Assembly: GCA_948919095.1 (NCBI GenBank)
Contig: CAQYCU010000017.1
Span: forward strand, 12,294-22,371
Source of the DNA: an uncultured Clostridia bacterium
Lineage (GTDB): Bacteria > Bacillota > Clostridia > TANB77 > CAG-508
Direction of reading: 5' to 3'
Length of the DNA: 10,078 bases
The notes beneath the pieces were generated by a model, which ran no database searches, was not told the DNA's origin, and worked only from the letters and a program-made list of their open reading frames with translations. The position numbers were made by a program, and so were the translations under genes. This document shows positions 1-5,858 of the stretch, piece by piece (within the stretch, counting starts at the first letter, position 1; every line of letters begins with the position of its first letter).

Positions 1-278
1 GGTAAATCTCCCATATGAAATGGATGAGGACAATTAGTAGGATTTAAATGCAATTTTGCATTTGAAAACTCATCAGTTGCATTTCCTGTACAAGATGTAC
101 CCTCATGTATATGAAAACCAAAAAAGTGTCCTTTACCTCTATCTGATGATTGTGGCAACCCACTAATTCTAGCAGTTAATAATACACCATTTAAAACATC
201 TTTAAAAGTAACAATACCATTTATATTAGGGAAATCTTTTCCACCCTTTATATGAGCTTTAGCTTTATTAAAAAACAT
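1..278 (-). CDS. Superoxide dismutase, Cu/Zn family (partial, 3' end outside window)
   Basis: Reading the minus strand from an ATG at 278 gives 92 residues open to the window edge. The protein should turn superoxide into oxygen and hydrogen peroxide. The Cu/Zn fold is recognisable from the motif GFHIHE (residues 54-59; His56 and His58 as copper ligands), the bridging His77 in LHLNP, and His85, His88 and Asp91 in HPFHMGDL as zinc ligands. The spacing His85-His88 is 3, against 9 in the animal enzyme, so the zinc loop is short; the His88-Asp91 spacing is normal. Cys63 sits near the usual disulfide position. There is no signal peptide: the protein starts MFFNKAKAHIKGG, so a cytoplasmic form is likely, unlike the exported enzyme of many Gram-negatives. 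The start is fixed by an AGGAG ribosome site at 287-291, eight bases upstream. The family call is firm; activity cannot be judged without the C-terminal half with the last copper His and the active-site Arg. Confidence 0.85.
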   Translation of the reverse strand, partial: MFFNKAKAHIKGGKDFPNINGIVTFKDVLNGVLLTARISGLPQSSDRGKGHFFGFHIHEGTSCTGNATDEFSNAKLHLNPTNCPHPFHMGDL

Positions 279-312
279 AACATATACTCCTAGTAAATTA
301 TTCTATATTAAC

Positions 313-342
313 ATAATATTAAGGGAAATAATAAAATGTTAA
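313..342 (-). promoter_or_regulatory. Probable sigma-A promoter for the superoxide dismutase gene
   Basis: On the minus strand TTAACA (342-337) and TATTAT (318-313) are separated by 18 bases, about 35 bases before the start codon. An inverted repeat, ATTAACAT at 307-314 and ATGTTAAT at 336-343, covers both hexamers and could be an operator, though it is AT-rich and may be chance. Confidence 0.45.
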
Positions 343-404
343 TAAACAACACGAGTAGAATAAATCTAATATTGTTGTTTTATTTTTTTTAAATGTATTT
401 TGAA

Positions 405-421
405 CGACAAGTTTCGACAAA
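405..421 (-). promoter_or_regulatory. Two tandem Spo0A-box-like sites
   Basis: The minus strand reads TTTGTCGAA (421-413), matching the core of the known Spo0A box (TTGTCGAA), and a second TTGTCG starts exactly 10 bases further on (410-405). One helical turn between two boxes would put both on one face of the DNA. They lie between the divergent dismutase and antitoxin-like genes, so either could be the target. Match to the box is seen; binding is inferred. Confidence 0.35.
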
Positions 422-508
422 CATAAGGAAAAAGTTGTGATAAAATGATTGTAAAAAGTTTAATATACTCCAACTATAAAAATTACCAAATTTTTCTTAA
501 TTAGAGGG

Positions 509-537
509 TTGCTAATTTTAAAATAATAGTATATACT
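509..537 (+). promoter_or_regulatory. Probable promoter for the AbrB-like gene
   Basis: TTGCTA (509-514) and TATACT (532-537) with a 17-base spacer, about 45 bases before the ATG at 581. A short inverted repeat, AATTAG 499-504 and CTAATT 512-517, overlaps the -35 hexamer; autoregulation through such palindromes is common for AbrB/MazE-type antitoxins, but here that is only a suggestion. Confidence 0.45.
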
Positions 538-580
538 TATATTAAGTAAGGAAAGCAAGGAATAAGAAAGAGATGATTTT

Positions 581-795
581 ATGAAATTGGCAAAAGTAAC
601 TGCAAAGGGACAAGTGACCATTCCTAAAGCTATTAGAGAAATGTTAGATTTAAAAGAAGGAAGCAAAATTCTGCAATGATTGCGTTAGAAAAGATTCAAG
701 ATGCATTTGAAGGAGAGACTGAAAGGCTTAATATAAAAAATGAAGAAGACGTTGTAGAATTGATAAAGGAGTATAGGAAAAACAGAAAAAGATAA
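581..795 (+). pseudogene. AbrB/SpoVT-domain antitoxin-like gene, broken by internal deletion or frameshift
   Basis: An ATG at 581 opens a typical swapped-hairpin AbrB/MazE DNA-binding segment (KVTAKGQVTIPKAIRE, residues 5-20) that stops at TGA 677-679 after only 32 codons. The ATG at 676 overlaps that stop as ATGA and opens a second frame of 39 codons to TAA 793-795; its product (MIALEKIQDAFEGETERL and on, rich in Glu and Lys) looks like the C-terminal helix that follows the AbrB domain in family members of this type. In an intact protein the two parts would be joined by the second half of the hairpin domain, so roughly 15 codons and the reading frame seem to have been lost. The two pieces together measure 215 bases. 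A true two-gene arrangement coupled through ATGA is possible, but the first piece would lack half the domain. No toxin gene lies on either side. The ribosome site is weak (GAAAGAG near 565-572). Confidence 0.65.
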
Positions 796-977
796 TTACA
801 CTTGCTCAAACATATTTTGCAATATAAATATTACAAATAAATAATGCATAGTGTATATTTGAAATAAAAGAAGAGAGAGTTAATTTATGAGTATATGGGG
901 AACTACAATTTTTCGATAAATGAAGTATATAATTCTATAAAGTAAAATAACGTACACAGAAACCATAAAAAACTTTC
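796..977. other. Intergenic stretch with no convincing gene
   Basis: This AT-rich stretch holds only a ten-codon frame at 887-919 (MSIWGTTIFR) behind an AGAGAG site. Its first nine residues resemble the start of small Firmicutes proteins that begin M-x-x-WGTxIF (DUF4259-like), so it may be the stub of a decayed gene; that is a weak resemblance from memory. Nothing else is recognisable. Confidence 0.3.
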
Positions 978-1007
978 AAAAAAGCCTTGCAAAAAGGCTT
1001 TTTTTTT
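978..1007 (+). terminator. Intrinsic terminator upstream of rpsB
   Basis: AAAAAAGCCTT (978-988) pairs perfectly with AAGGCTTTTTT (994-1004) around a five-base loop, and the T-run reaches 1007. It would end transcripts coming from the AbrB-like region. Its loop also contains the -35 hexamer of the rpsB promoter. Confidence 0.8.
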
Positions 1008-1015
1008 GATATAAT
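987..1015 (+). promoter_or_regulatory. Promoter of rpsB-tsf, overlapping the terminator hairpin
   Basis: TTGCAA (987-992) and a perfect TATAAT (1010-1015) are 17 bases apart. The start point should lie near 1022, giving a leader of about 120 bases. The -35 lies in the loop and flank of the terminator at 978-1007. Confidence 0.7.
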
Positions 1016-1052
1016 ATAACTCGTTGAAAAATACACACATAAATTGAGCAAG

Positions 1053-1098
1053 GCACAAGTGCCTATTTTTAGCATTATAGCGAGAAAATAGGTTGTGC
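1053..1098 (+). ncRNA. Structured 5' leader of rpsB (candidate S2 autoregulatory element)
   Basis: A long bulged hairpin can be drawn by hand: GCACAA (1053-1058) with TTGTGC (1093-1098), then CCTATTTT (1062-1069) with AAAATAGG (1085-1092), 14 pairs in all with a three-base bulge at 1059-1061 and a 15-base loop. A competing small hairpin, AGGCA/TGCCT at 1051-1064, could form from the same 5' bases. No T-run follows, so control would be at translation rather than termination. Ribosomal protein leaders often bind the protein they encode; that role here is inference. Confidence 0.45.
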
Positions 1099-1144
1099 AA
1101 GCTATGATATTTATGGAGGAAATAACTAAAAGGAGGAAACAAAA

Positions 1145-1915
1145 ATGGCAGTAGTTGCAATGAAACAATTACTAGAAGCAGGTGTACATTTTGGACACCA
1201 AACAAGAAGATGGGACCCAAGAATGGCAGAATATATATTCCAAGCCAGAAATGGAATTCATATCATCGACTTACAAAAAACATCAAAAAAATTAGACGAA
1301 GCTTATGCATTCATAAGAGAACAAGCTGAGGAAGGAAAAAGCTTCCTATTCGTAGGAACAAAAAAACAAGCTCAAGACTGCATAAAAGAAGCAGCAGAAA
1401 AAAGTGGTATGTACTACGTTAATCAAAGATGGTTAGGAGGAACATTAACAAACTTCAAAACTATCAGAAAAAGAATTGAAAGATTAACACAATTAGAACA
1501 AATGGAACAAGATGGAACATTTGAAGTACTACCAAAAAAAGAAGTAGTATTATTAAAGAAAGAAATGGAAAAGCTAAACAAAAACTTAGGTGGAATTAAA
1601 GAAATGACTGAAATTCCACAAGTTATGGTAGTAGTTGACCCAAAGAAAGAACATATAGCAATATTAGAAGCTAGAAAATTAAATATCCCAATAGTGGGGT
1701 TAGTTGACACAAACTGTGACCCAAATGACGTTGACTATGTTATCCCAGGAAATGACGATGCTATAAGAGCAGTAAAATTAATTACTGACGTATTAGCAAA
1801 TGCAGTTATTGAGGGAAAACAAGGTGAAAGTCTTGACATGGACGAAACAACACAAACTGAAGTAAATTCAGAGGAAAGCATTGAAGAAGTTGTTTCAAAC
1901 GAGACAGAAGAATAA
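1145..1915 (+). CDS. rpsB: 30S ribosomal protein S2
   Basis: S2 binds the small subunit between head and body and is needed for S1 binding and for initiation. The 256 residues carry the whole family pattern: MKQLLEAGVHFGHQTRRW near the N-terminus (GVHFGH 13-18), RWLGGTLTNF (95-104), and the C-terminal signature GLVDTNCDPNDVDYVIPG (185-202). Residues from about 231 to the end form an acidic tail rich in Glu and Ser, common in S2 but variable. The start is supported by AGGAGG at 1131-1136, eight bases before the ATG, and by homologues that start MAVV-x-MKQLLEAGVHFGH. It is the first gene of the block, with tsf 99 bases downstream, the usual pairing. It has its own promoter at 987-1015 and a folded leader. 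Confidence 0.98.
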   Translation: MAVVAMKQLLEAGVHFGHQTRRWDPRMAEYIFQARNGIHIIDLQKTSKKLDEAYAFIREQAEEGKSFLFVGTKKQAQDCIKEAAEKSGMYYVNQRWLGGTLTNFKTIRKRIERLTQLEQMEQDGTFEVLPKKEVVLLKKEMEKLNKNLGGIKEMTEIPQVMVVVDPKKEHIAILEARKLNIPIVGLVDTNCDPNDVDYVIPGNDDAIRAVKLITDVLANAVIEGKQGESLDMDETTQTEVNSEESIEEVVSNETEE

Positions 1916-2014
1916 TTCTATAAAAAGCTTAGTAAAAAAGTAAAGAAAAATCATACATAATAAGCACAGCCGATTATAGAAAACACAAAAAGGAAAAAAT
2001 AGGAGGATAAAATA

Positions 2015-2896
2015 ATGGAAGTTACTGCATCTCAAGTTATGGAATTAAGAAAGAAAACAGGAGCTGGAATGATGGAATGTAAAAAAGTTCTAACGGAAGC
2101 GCAAGGAGATGAAGCAAAAGCAATAGAATTACTTCAAGAAAGAGGAATTTTAAAAGCCGCAAAGAAATCTGGCAGAATTGCAGCAGAAGGAATAGTATCA
2201 GCTTATGTATCTGAAGATAAAAAAATAGGTGCATTAGTTGAAGTAAACAGCGAAACAGACTTTGTTAGCCAAAACGAAGAGTTCAAAGCATTTGTTGCAG
2301 ACGTAGTAAAACAAGTTGCATTAAACAATCCAAAAGATGTAGAAGAATTACTAGCTCAAAAATCAATAGTTGAAACAGACAAAACAGTTCAAGATGTTTT
2401 AACAAGCAAAATTGCTAAAATAGGTGAAAATCTTACAATAAGAAGAATTGCAAGATATGAAACAGCAGGAATTGTAGAAAGCTATATACATGGAGATGGA
2501 AAAATAGGTGTATTAGTTGAAATGGAAACAGAAGACAGTGCATTAGCAAAAGATATCTGTATGCAAATAGCAGCAGCAAGACCTGAAGTTATAGCTGAAA
2601 GTGATGTTCCAGCTGATAGACTAGAAAAAGAAAAAGAAATTTTAAAAGCACAAGTAGTAAATGAAGGTAGACCTGAAAACATTGCTGAAAAAATAGTAAT
2701 GGGAAGACTAGGAAAATTCTACGGAGAAATATGTTTACTTGACCAAGAATTTGTAAAAGATTCTAGCAAAAAGATAAAAGATTTATTAAATGAAAAGAAA
2801 GCAACAATCAAAGCCTTTGCAAGATTTGAAAAAGGTGAAGGAATTGAAAAAGCAGAAGAAAATTTTGCCGAAGAGGTAGCTAAACAATTAAAATAG
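2015..2896 (+). CDS. tsf: Translation elongation factor Ts
   Basis: EF-Ts is the guanine nucleotide exchange factor that regenerates EF-Tu-GTP in the cytoplasm. The 293 residues are close to family length. The N-terminal UBA-like domain (about 1-50, VMELRKKTGAGMMECKKVL) and the catalytic TDFVS motif (81-85, within NSETDFVSQNEEF) are intact, followed by the two core subdomains and a C-terminal helical module. AGGAGG at 2001-2006 sits eight bases before the ATG. The gene follows rpsB, as usual, and is probably cotranscribed, but the expected next genes pyrH and frr are not here. No terminator is visible after its stop, so some transcripts may run on into rpmG. Confidence 0.98.
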   Translation: MEVTASQVMELRKKTGAGMMECKKVLTEAQGDEAKAIELLQERGILKAAKKSGRIAAEGIVSAYVSEDKKIGALVEVNSETDFVSQNEEFKAFVADVVKQVALNNPKDVEELLAQKSIVETDKTVQDVLTSKIAKIGENLTIRRIARYETAGIVESYIHGDGKIGVLVEMETEDSALAKDICMQIAAARPEVIAESDVPADRLEKEKEILKAQVVNEGRPENIAEKIVMGRLGKFYGEICLLDQEFVKDSSKKIKDLLNEKKATIKAFARFEKGEGIEKAEENFAEEVAKQLK

Positions 2897-2917
2897 ACTA
2901 GAACGAAGTATTTAACC

Positions 2918-2946
2918 TTGACAGCAACTAATAAATATGATAAAAT
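2918..2946 (+). promoter_or_regulatory. Strong promoter in front of rpmG-secE-nusG
   Basis: A perfect TTGACA (2918-2923), exactly 17 bases, then TAAAAT (2941-2946) with the extended -10 dinucleotide TG at 2938-2939. AACGTT at 2952-2957 and 2966-2971 form an inverted repeat at the likely start point; it could be an operator or a 5' hairpin on the transcript. Confidence 0.75.
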
Positions 2947-2994
2947 TTTAAAACGTTTATTATGTAACGTTAATTAGAAAGGAATGTGATTAAA

Positions 2995-3159
2995 ATGGCA
3001 GCAAAAGGAGCAAGAGAACATATAACCTTAGAGTGCACAGAGTGCCATAACAGAAATTATGTTACAGAGAAAAACAAAAAAAACAATGCAGACAGATTAG
3101 AAATAAAAAAATATTGTAGATTTTGTAAAAAAACAACTACACATAAAGAAACAAAATAA
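2995..3159 (+). CDS. rpmG: 50S ribosomal protein L33, zinc-binding type
   Basis: This 54-residue protein belongs near the E site of the large subunit. It has the small basic L33 pattern with two Cys pairs, CTEC (14-17) and CRFC (41-44), so it is the zinc-binding (C+) form. The start MAAKGAREHITLEC fits the family, and AAAGGA at 2978-2983 is an acceptable ribosome site. L33 directly before secE and nusG is the normal order in Firmicutes, which supports the identification. Confidence 0.96.
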   Translation: MAAKGAREHITLECTECHNRNYVTEKNKKNNADRLEIKKYCRFCKKTTTHKETK

Positions 3160-3224
3160 AAGATATTTTTAATCGTACTTTGTAGCTATGAGCAAAACGA
3201 AGTGAGTGAAGGGATATAAAAATT

Positions 3225-3749
3225 ATGGCAAAGAAAAATAATAAGGCTAATAAAAAGCCAGTAAAAAAAGCAGAAGTAAAAGCTGAAGAAAAAGATATAG
3301 AAACTGAAATAAAAAAAGATGCCGTAAAAGTGGAAAACAATGATGAAGTTAAGGAAGTAAAGAAAGAAGAACCTAAAGCAAGCAAAAAAGAAACGAAAAA
3401 AAATGAAAAACAACCTAACAAAAATCATTGGTTTAGAGATTTTAAAGCAGAATTAAAAAGAGTAGTATGGCCAAGTCAAAAAAATCTATTAGAAAATACA
3501 GTAGTAGTTGTTTCAATGGTAGTTATAGTATCATTAACTATATTTGTATTAGACTTAGCTTTTGGAGCATTAACAGAATTTGAAATAAAACAAGTTGAAA
3601 AATTAAAAAATTCAATAACAACATCAAATGTTGTTGAAAACACTACAGATAATACAACAGCGAATAATTTAGTAAATGATAATGATGAACATAATCATGT
3701 ACAGGATGAAAATACTACTGCATTAGAAAATAATACAACAAACGAGTAA
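3225..3749 (+). CDS. secE: Preprotein translocase subunit SecE with long N- and C-terminal extensions
   Basis: SecE stabilises SecY in the inner membrane translocon. The family core is residues 68-118: an amphipathic helix with FKAELKRVVWPS (73-84) and one membrane segment at about 92-114. Firmicutes SecE usually has about 60-75 residues; this one has 174. Residues 1-66 are almost entirely Lys, Glu, Asn and Asp, predicted disordered, and would be cytoplasmic. Residues 119-174 form a tail rich in Asn, Thr and Glu which, with the usual N-in topology, would be outside the membrane. Both extensions are in frame with no stop, and the ATG is the only reasonable start, although its ribosome site (GAAGGGA, 3208-3214) is rather distant. 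An internal start nearer the core cannot be excluded. It lies 38 bases before nusG, the standard partner. Confidence 0.93.
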   Translation: MAKKNNKANKKPVKKAEVKAEEKDIETEIKKDAVKVENNDEVKEVKKEEPKASKKETKKNEKQPNKNHWFRDFKAELKRVVWPSQKNLLENTVVVVSMVVIVSLTIFVLDLAFGALTEFEIKQVEKLKNSITTSNVVENTTDNTTANNLVNDNDEHNHVQDENTTALENNTTNE

Positions 3750-3787
3750 TTTAAAATATCTCTAAAAAAGTAAAGGGAGGCTAAAGA

Positions 3788-4327
3788 ATGTCTCAAAAAA
3801 ACTATGATTTAAAGCCAAGATGGTATGTTGTACATACATATTCTGGATATGAAAACAAAGTTAAAACAGACCTTGAAAAAACTATAAAAAATAGAGAACT
3901 ACAAGAATTCTTTTTTGATATAATTGTTCCAATGGAAGAGCAAATTGAGATAAAAAATGGAAAAAGAGAAACTAACCTAAAGAAAGTATTCCCAGGCTAT
4001 GTTTTAGTTAAAATGATAGTAACCGAAGAAACATGGTATATAGTAAGAAATACTAGAGGTGTAACAGGTTTTGTTGGTTCAGGAACTGACCCTATTCCAT
4101 TAACAGAATCAGAAATTAGAAAAATGGGATTTGATGTACAATCTATTAGTGTAAATTATGAAATAAATGACCAAGTTAGAATAATAAATGGACCATTTAG
4201 TGGATTTACAGGAGTAGTTAATGAAATAAACAAGGATAAACAAAAAGTAAAAGTATTAATTTCAACAGCAGGCTCAGGAAGAGAAACACCAGTAGAACTT
4301 GACTTTATGTCTGTTGAAAAAGCTTAA
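3788..4327 (+). CDS. nusG: Transcription termination/antitermination factor NusG
   Basis: NusG binds RNA polymerase at the clamp and modulates pausing, termination and coupling to translation. The 179 residues show the NGN domain (about 9-115: PRWYVVHTYSGYENKV at 10-25, VFPGYVLVKM at 67-76, TRGVTGFVG at 89-97) and a C-terminal KOW domain (about 125-178, with VRIINGPFSGFTGVV). Length and motifs are normal. AGGGAGG at 3774-3780 lies seven bases before the ATG. Downstream is a 173-base leader before rplK. Confidence 0.98.
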   Translation: MSQKNYDLKPRWYVVHTYSGYENKVKTDLEKTIKNRELQEFFFDIIVPMEEQIEIKNGKRETNLKKVFPGYVLVKMIVTEETWYIVRNTRGVTGFVGSGTDPIPLTESEIRKMGFDVQSISVNYEINDQVRIINGPFSGFTGVVNEINKDKQKVKVLISTAGSGRETPVELDFMSVEKA

Positions 4328-4339
4328 AATATTTTTAGT

Positions 4340-4446
4340 AATTGGAACAAGATTCAAGTTATACGAGGAAAATAAGGAGCAATGAGGAAACTATACATTA
4401 AGTATGTTGACGAAATTGCGAAGAAATTTGACAAAGTAGAACGATG
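4340..4446 (+). ncRNA. rplK leader element, copy 1 of a repeated putative structured RNA
   Basis: This stretch aligns with 5753-5858 before rplJ. Shared blocks, in order: CAAGTTATAC (4355-4364), CAATGAG (4380-4386), a small hairpin (TATAC 4392-4396 with GTATG 4402-4406), GA-pyrimidine-GAA (4409-4414), a second small hairpin (CGAA 4419-4422 with TTTG 4427-4430) and TAGAACGATG (4437-4446). Where the copies differ in the first stem an A-T pair becomes G-C, and in the second a G-U becomes G-C, so pairing is kept. It lies in the 173-base gap between nusG and rplK and may regulate rplK-rplA. A frame of 49 codons (4382-4531) crosses it and overlaps rplK, so a decayed or small coding origin is the alternative. 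Confidence 0.4.
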
Positions 4447-4500
4447 GATATTGTTACAATATAAATTATTTAATATACAAACCAAAGGAGGTGCAAAAAA

Positions 4501-4944
4501 ATGCCAGGAAAAGATAACAAGGAAGAAGTAAAAGATACAATCATTAAATTACAAATACCAGCAGGGAAAGCAACACCAGCTCCACCAGTTGGACCAGCAT
4601 TAGGAGGTTCAGGTGTAAACATTATGGACTTCGTAAAGCAATTTAATGATAGAACAGCAAAACAAGCTGGGCTAATCATACCAGTAGTAATTACTGTTCA
4701 CAAAGATAAATCTTTCGAATTTATCACAAAAGAACCACCTATGGCAGTTTTAATAAAAAAAGCAGCCAAAGTCGAAAAAGGTTCTGGAAAACCTAACACA
4801 GAAAAAGTTGCAAAACTTACTAAAGCACAAGTTGAAGAAATTGCAAAGGCAAAAATGCCAGACTTAAACGCAGCTTCACTTGAAACAGCTATGAGTATGG
4901 TTATGGGAACAGCCCGTTCTATGGGTATAACTATAGAAGGATAG
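4501..4944 (+). CDS. rplK: 50S ribosomal protein L11
   Basis: L11 binds the GTPase-associated centre of 23S rRNA at the base of the L7/L12 stalk and takes part in factor binding and the stringent response. The 147 residues contain the N-terminal domain with IIKLQIPAGKATPAPPVGPAL (14-34) and the C-terminal rRNA-binding domain (about 80-147, ending GTARSMGITIEG). Two oddities: the N-terminus has about eight more charged residues than usual, and the normally near-invariant Gln after PALG is Gly36 (GPALGGSGVNIM). AAAGGAGGTG at 4484-4493 sits seven bases before the ATG, which fixes the start. It pairs with rplA downstream as usual. Confidence 0.97.
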   Translation: MPGKDNKEEVKDTIIKLQIPAGKATPAPPVGPALGGSGVNIMDFVKQFNDRTAKQAGLIIPVVITVHKDKSFEFITKEPPMAVLIKKAAKVEKGSGKPNTEKVAKLTKAQVEEIAKAKMPDLNAASLETAMSMVMGTARSMGITIEG

Positions 4945-4953
4945 TTAGGAAAG

Positions 4954-5032
4954 TTCAAATTAATTTATTAGTTTAAAATAAATAATAATTTGAATAAAAC
5001 AATAAATATGGGAGAGATTTAAAATAAATCTC
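4954..5032 (+). repeat. Two inverted repeats between rplK and rplA
   Basis: TTCAAATTA (4954-4962) pairs perfectly with TAATTTGAA (4986-4994), with a further possible six-pair helix inside. Just downstream GAGATTT (5014-5020) pairs with AAATCTC (5026-5032) across a five-base loop. Neither is followed by a T-run, so they are not ordinary terminators. They may be RNA processing or protein-binding hairpins, or simply reflect AT-richness in the first case. Confidence 0.4.
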
Positions 5033-5054
5033 GTTAATACCAAGGGAGGTTAAA

Positions 5055-5738
5055 ATGAAGAGAGGTAAAAGATACCAAGAGAGTGCAAAACTAGTTGACC
5101 CAAAGAAACAATATGGTGCAAAAGAAGCTATTGAAATAATAGAAAAAATGCCTAAAACAAAATTTGACCAAACAGTTGAATTACATGTTGTACTTGGAGT
5201 TGATTCAAAGCACGCTGACCAACAAGTTAGAGGTACAGTAGTACTTCCAAATGGTACAGGTAAAACACAAAAAGTATTAGTATTCGCAAAAGGATCAAAA
5301 GCTGACGAAGCAAAAGCAGCAGGAGCAGACTTTGTTGGAGCAGAAGAACTAATACCAAAAATTCAAAATGAAAACTGGTTCGACTATGATGTAGTTGTTG
5401 CAACACCTGATATGATGGGGGTTGTAGGAAGATTAGGTAAAGTATTAGGACCAAAAGGATTAATGCCAAACCCTAAATCTGGAACAGTTACAATGGATGT
5501 AAAAAAAGCAATAGATGAAATTAAATCAGGTAAGGTTGAATATAGATTAGATAAAAATAACATTATTCACTTAGGATTTGGCAAACTTTCATTTGGTGCT
5601 GAAAAATTACTTGAAAACTATGAAGTAATTATAAATGCAATTATTAAAGCAAAACCAGTAGCAGCAAAAGGACAATACATTAAAAGCGTAGCTATTGCCC
5701 CAAGTATGGGACCAGGTTTGTATATTGACCAAAAATAA
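5055..5738 (+). CDS. rplA: 50S ribosomal protein L1
   Basis: L1 forms the mobile stalk at the E site and releases deacylated tRNA; in many bacteria it also represses its own mRNA. The 227 residues match the family's usual length. The signature lies at 125-144 (GRLGKVLGPKGLMPNPKSGT), and the N-terminus MKRGKRYQESAKLVD is typical. AGGGAGG at 5043-5049 is close to the ATG. It follows rplK after 110 bases and probably shares its transcript. Its own target site on the mRNA was not identified with certainty. Confidence 0.98.
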   Translation: MKRGKRYQESAKLVDPKKQYGAKEAIEIIEKMPKTKFDQTVELHVVLGVDSKHADQQVRGTVVLPNGTGKTQKVLVFAKGSKADEAKAAGADFVGAEELIPKIQNENWFDYDVVVATPDMMGVVGRLGKVLGPKGLMPNPKSGTVTMDVKKAIDEIKSGKVEYRLDKNNIIHLGFGKLSFGAEKLLENYEVIINAIIKAKPVAAKGQYIKSVAIAPSMGPGLYIDQK

Positions 5739-5752
5739 TTTATACTATAGAT

Positions 5753-5858
5753 ATTTGAATTTAGATGCAAGTTATACAATGAGAACAATGAGTTGTAAGG
5801 AGGATGTACTTCTGTACGCTGATGAAACAACGAAGAAGTTCGACACAGTAGAACGAAG
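5753..5858 (+). ncRNA. rplJ upstream element, copy 2 of the repeated putative structured RNA
   Basis: Partner of 4340-4446. Blocks: CAAGTTATAC (5768-5777), CAATGAG twice (5777-5783 and 5786-5792), hairpin TGTAC/GTACG (5805-5809 with 5814-5818, TTCT loop), GATGAA (5821-5826), hairpin CGAA/TTCG (5831-5834 with 5839-5842) and TAGAACGAAG (5849-5858). TACAA (5775-5779) can also pair with TTGTA. A 28-codon frame at 5779-5865 runs through it; 11 of 20 residues match the frame through copy 1, so a shared coding origin cannot be dismissed. It sits just before the L10 leader, adding a second possible control layer to rplJL. Confidence 0.4.

Noticed and set aside
477..495. AAAAATT/AATTTTT hairpin as a terminator
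   Set aside because: Composed only of A-T pairs in an AT-rich gap, with no gene ending before it.
1113..1154. Upstream frame starting ATGGAGG and overlapping the rpsB start
   Set aside because: It has no ribosome site of its own and consists mainly of the Shine-Dalgarno region read as codons.
4428..4460. TTGACA and TACAAT as a promoter for rplK
   Set aside because: The spacer is 21 bases, too long for a sigma-A promoter, and the second copy of the element has changed the TTGACA.
4382..4531. 49-codon frame before and overlapping rplK
   Set aside because: Not called as a gene: its AAGGAG site is only two bases from the ATG, it overlaps the strong rplK start, and the sequence fits a structured leader as well. 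Kept as an alternative in the repeat finding.
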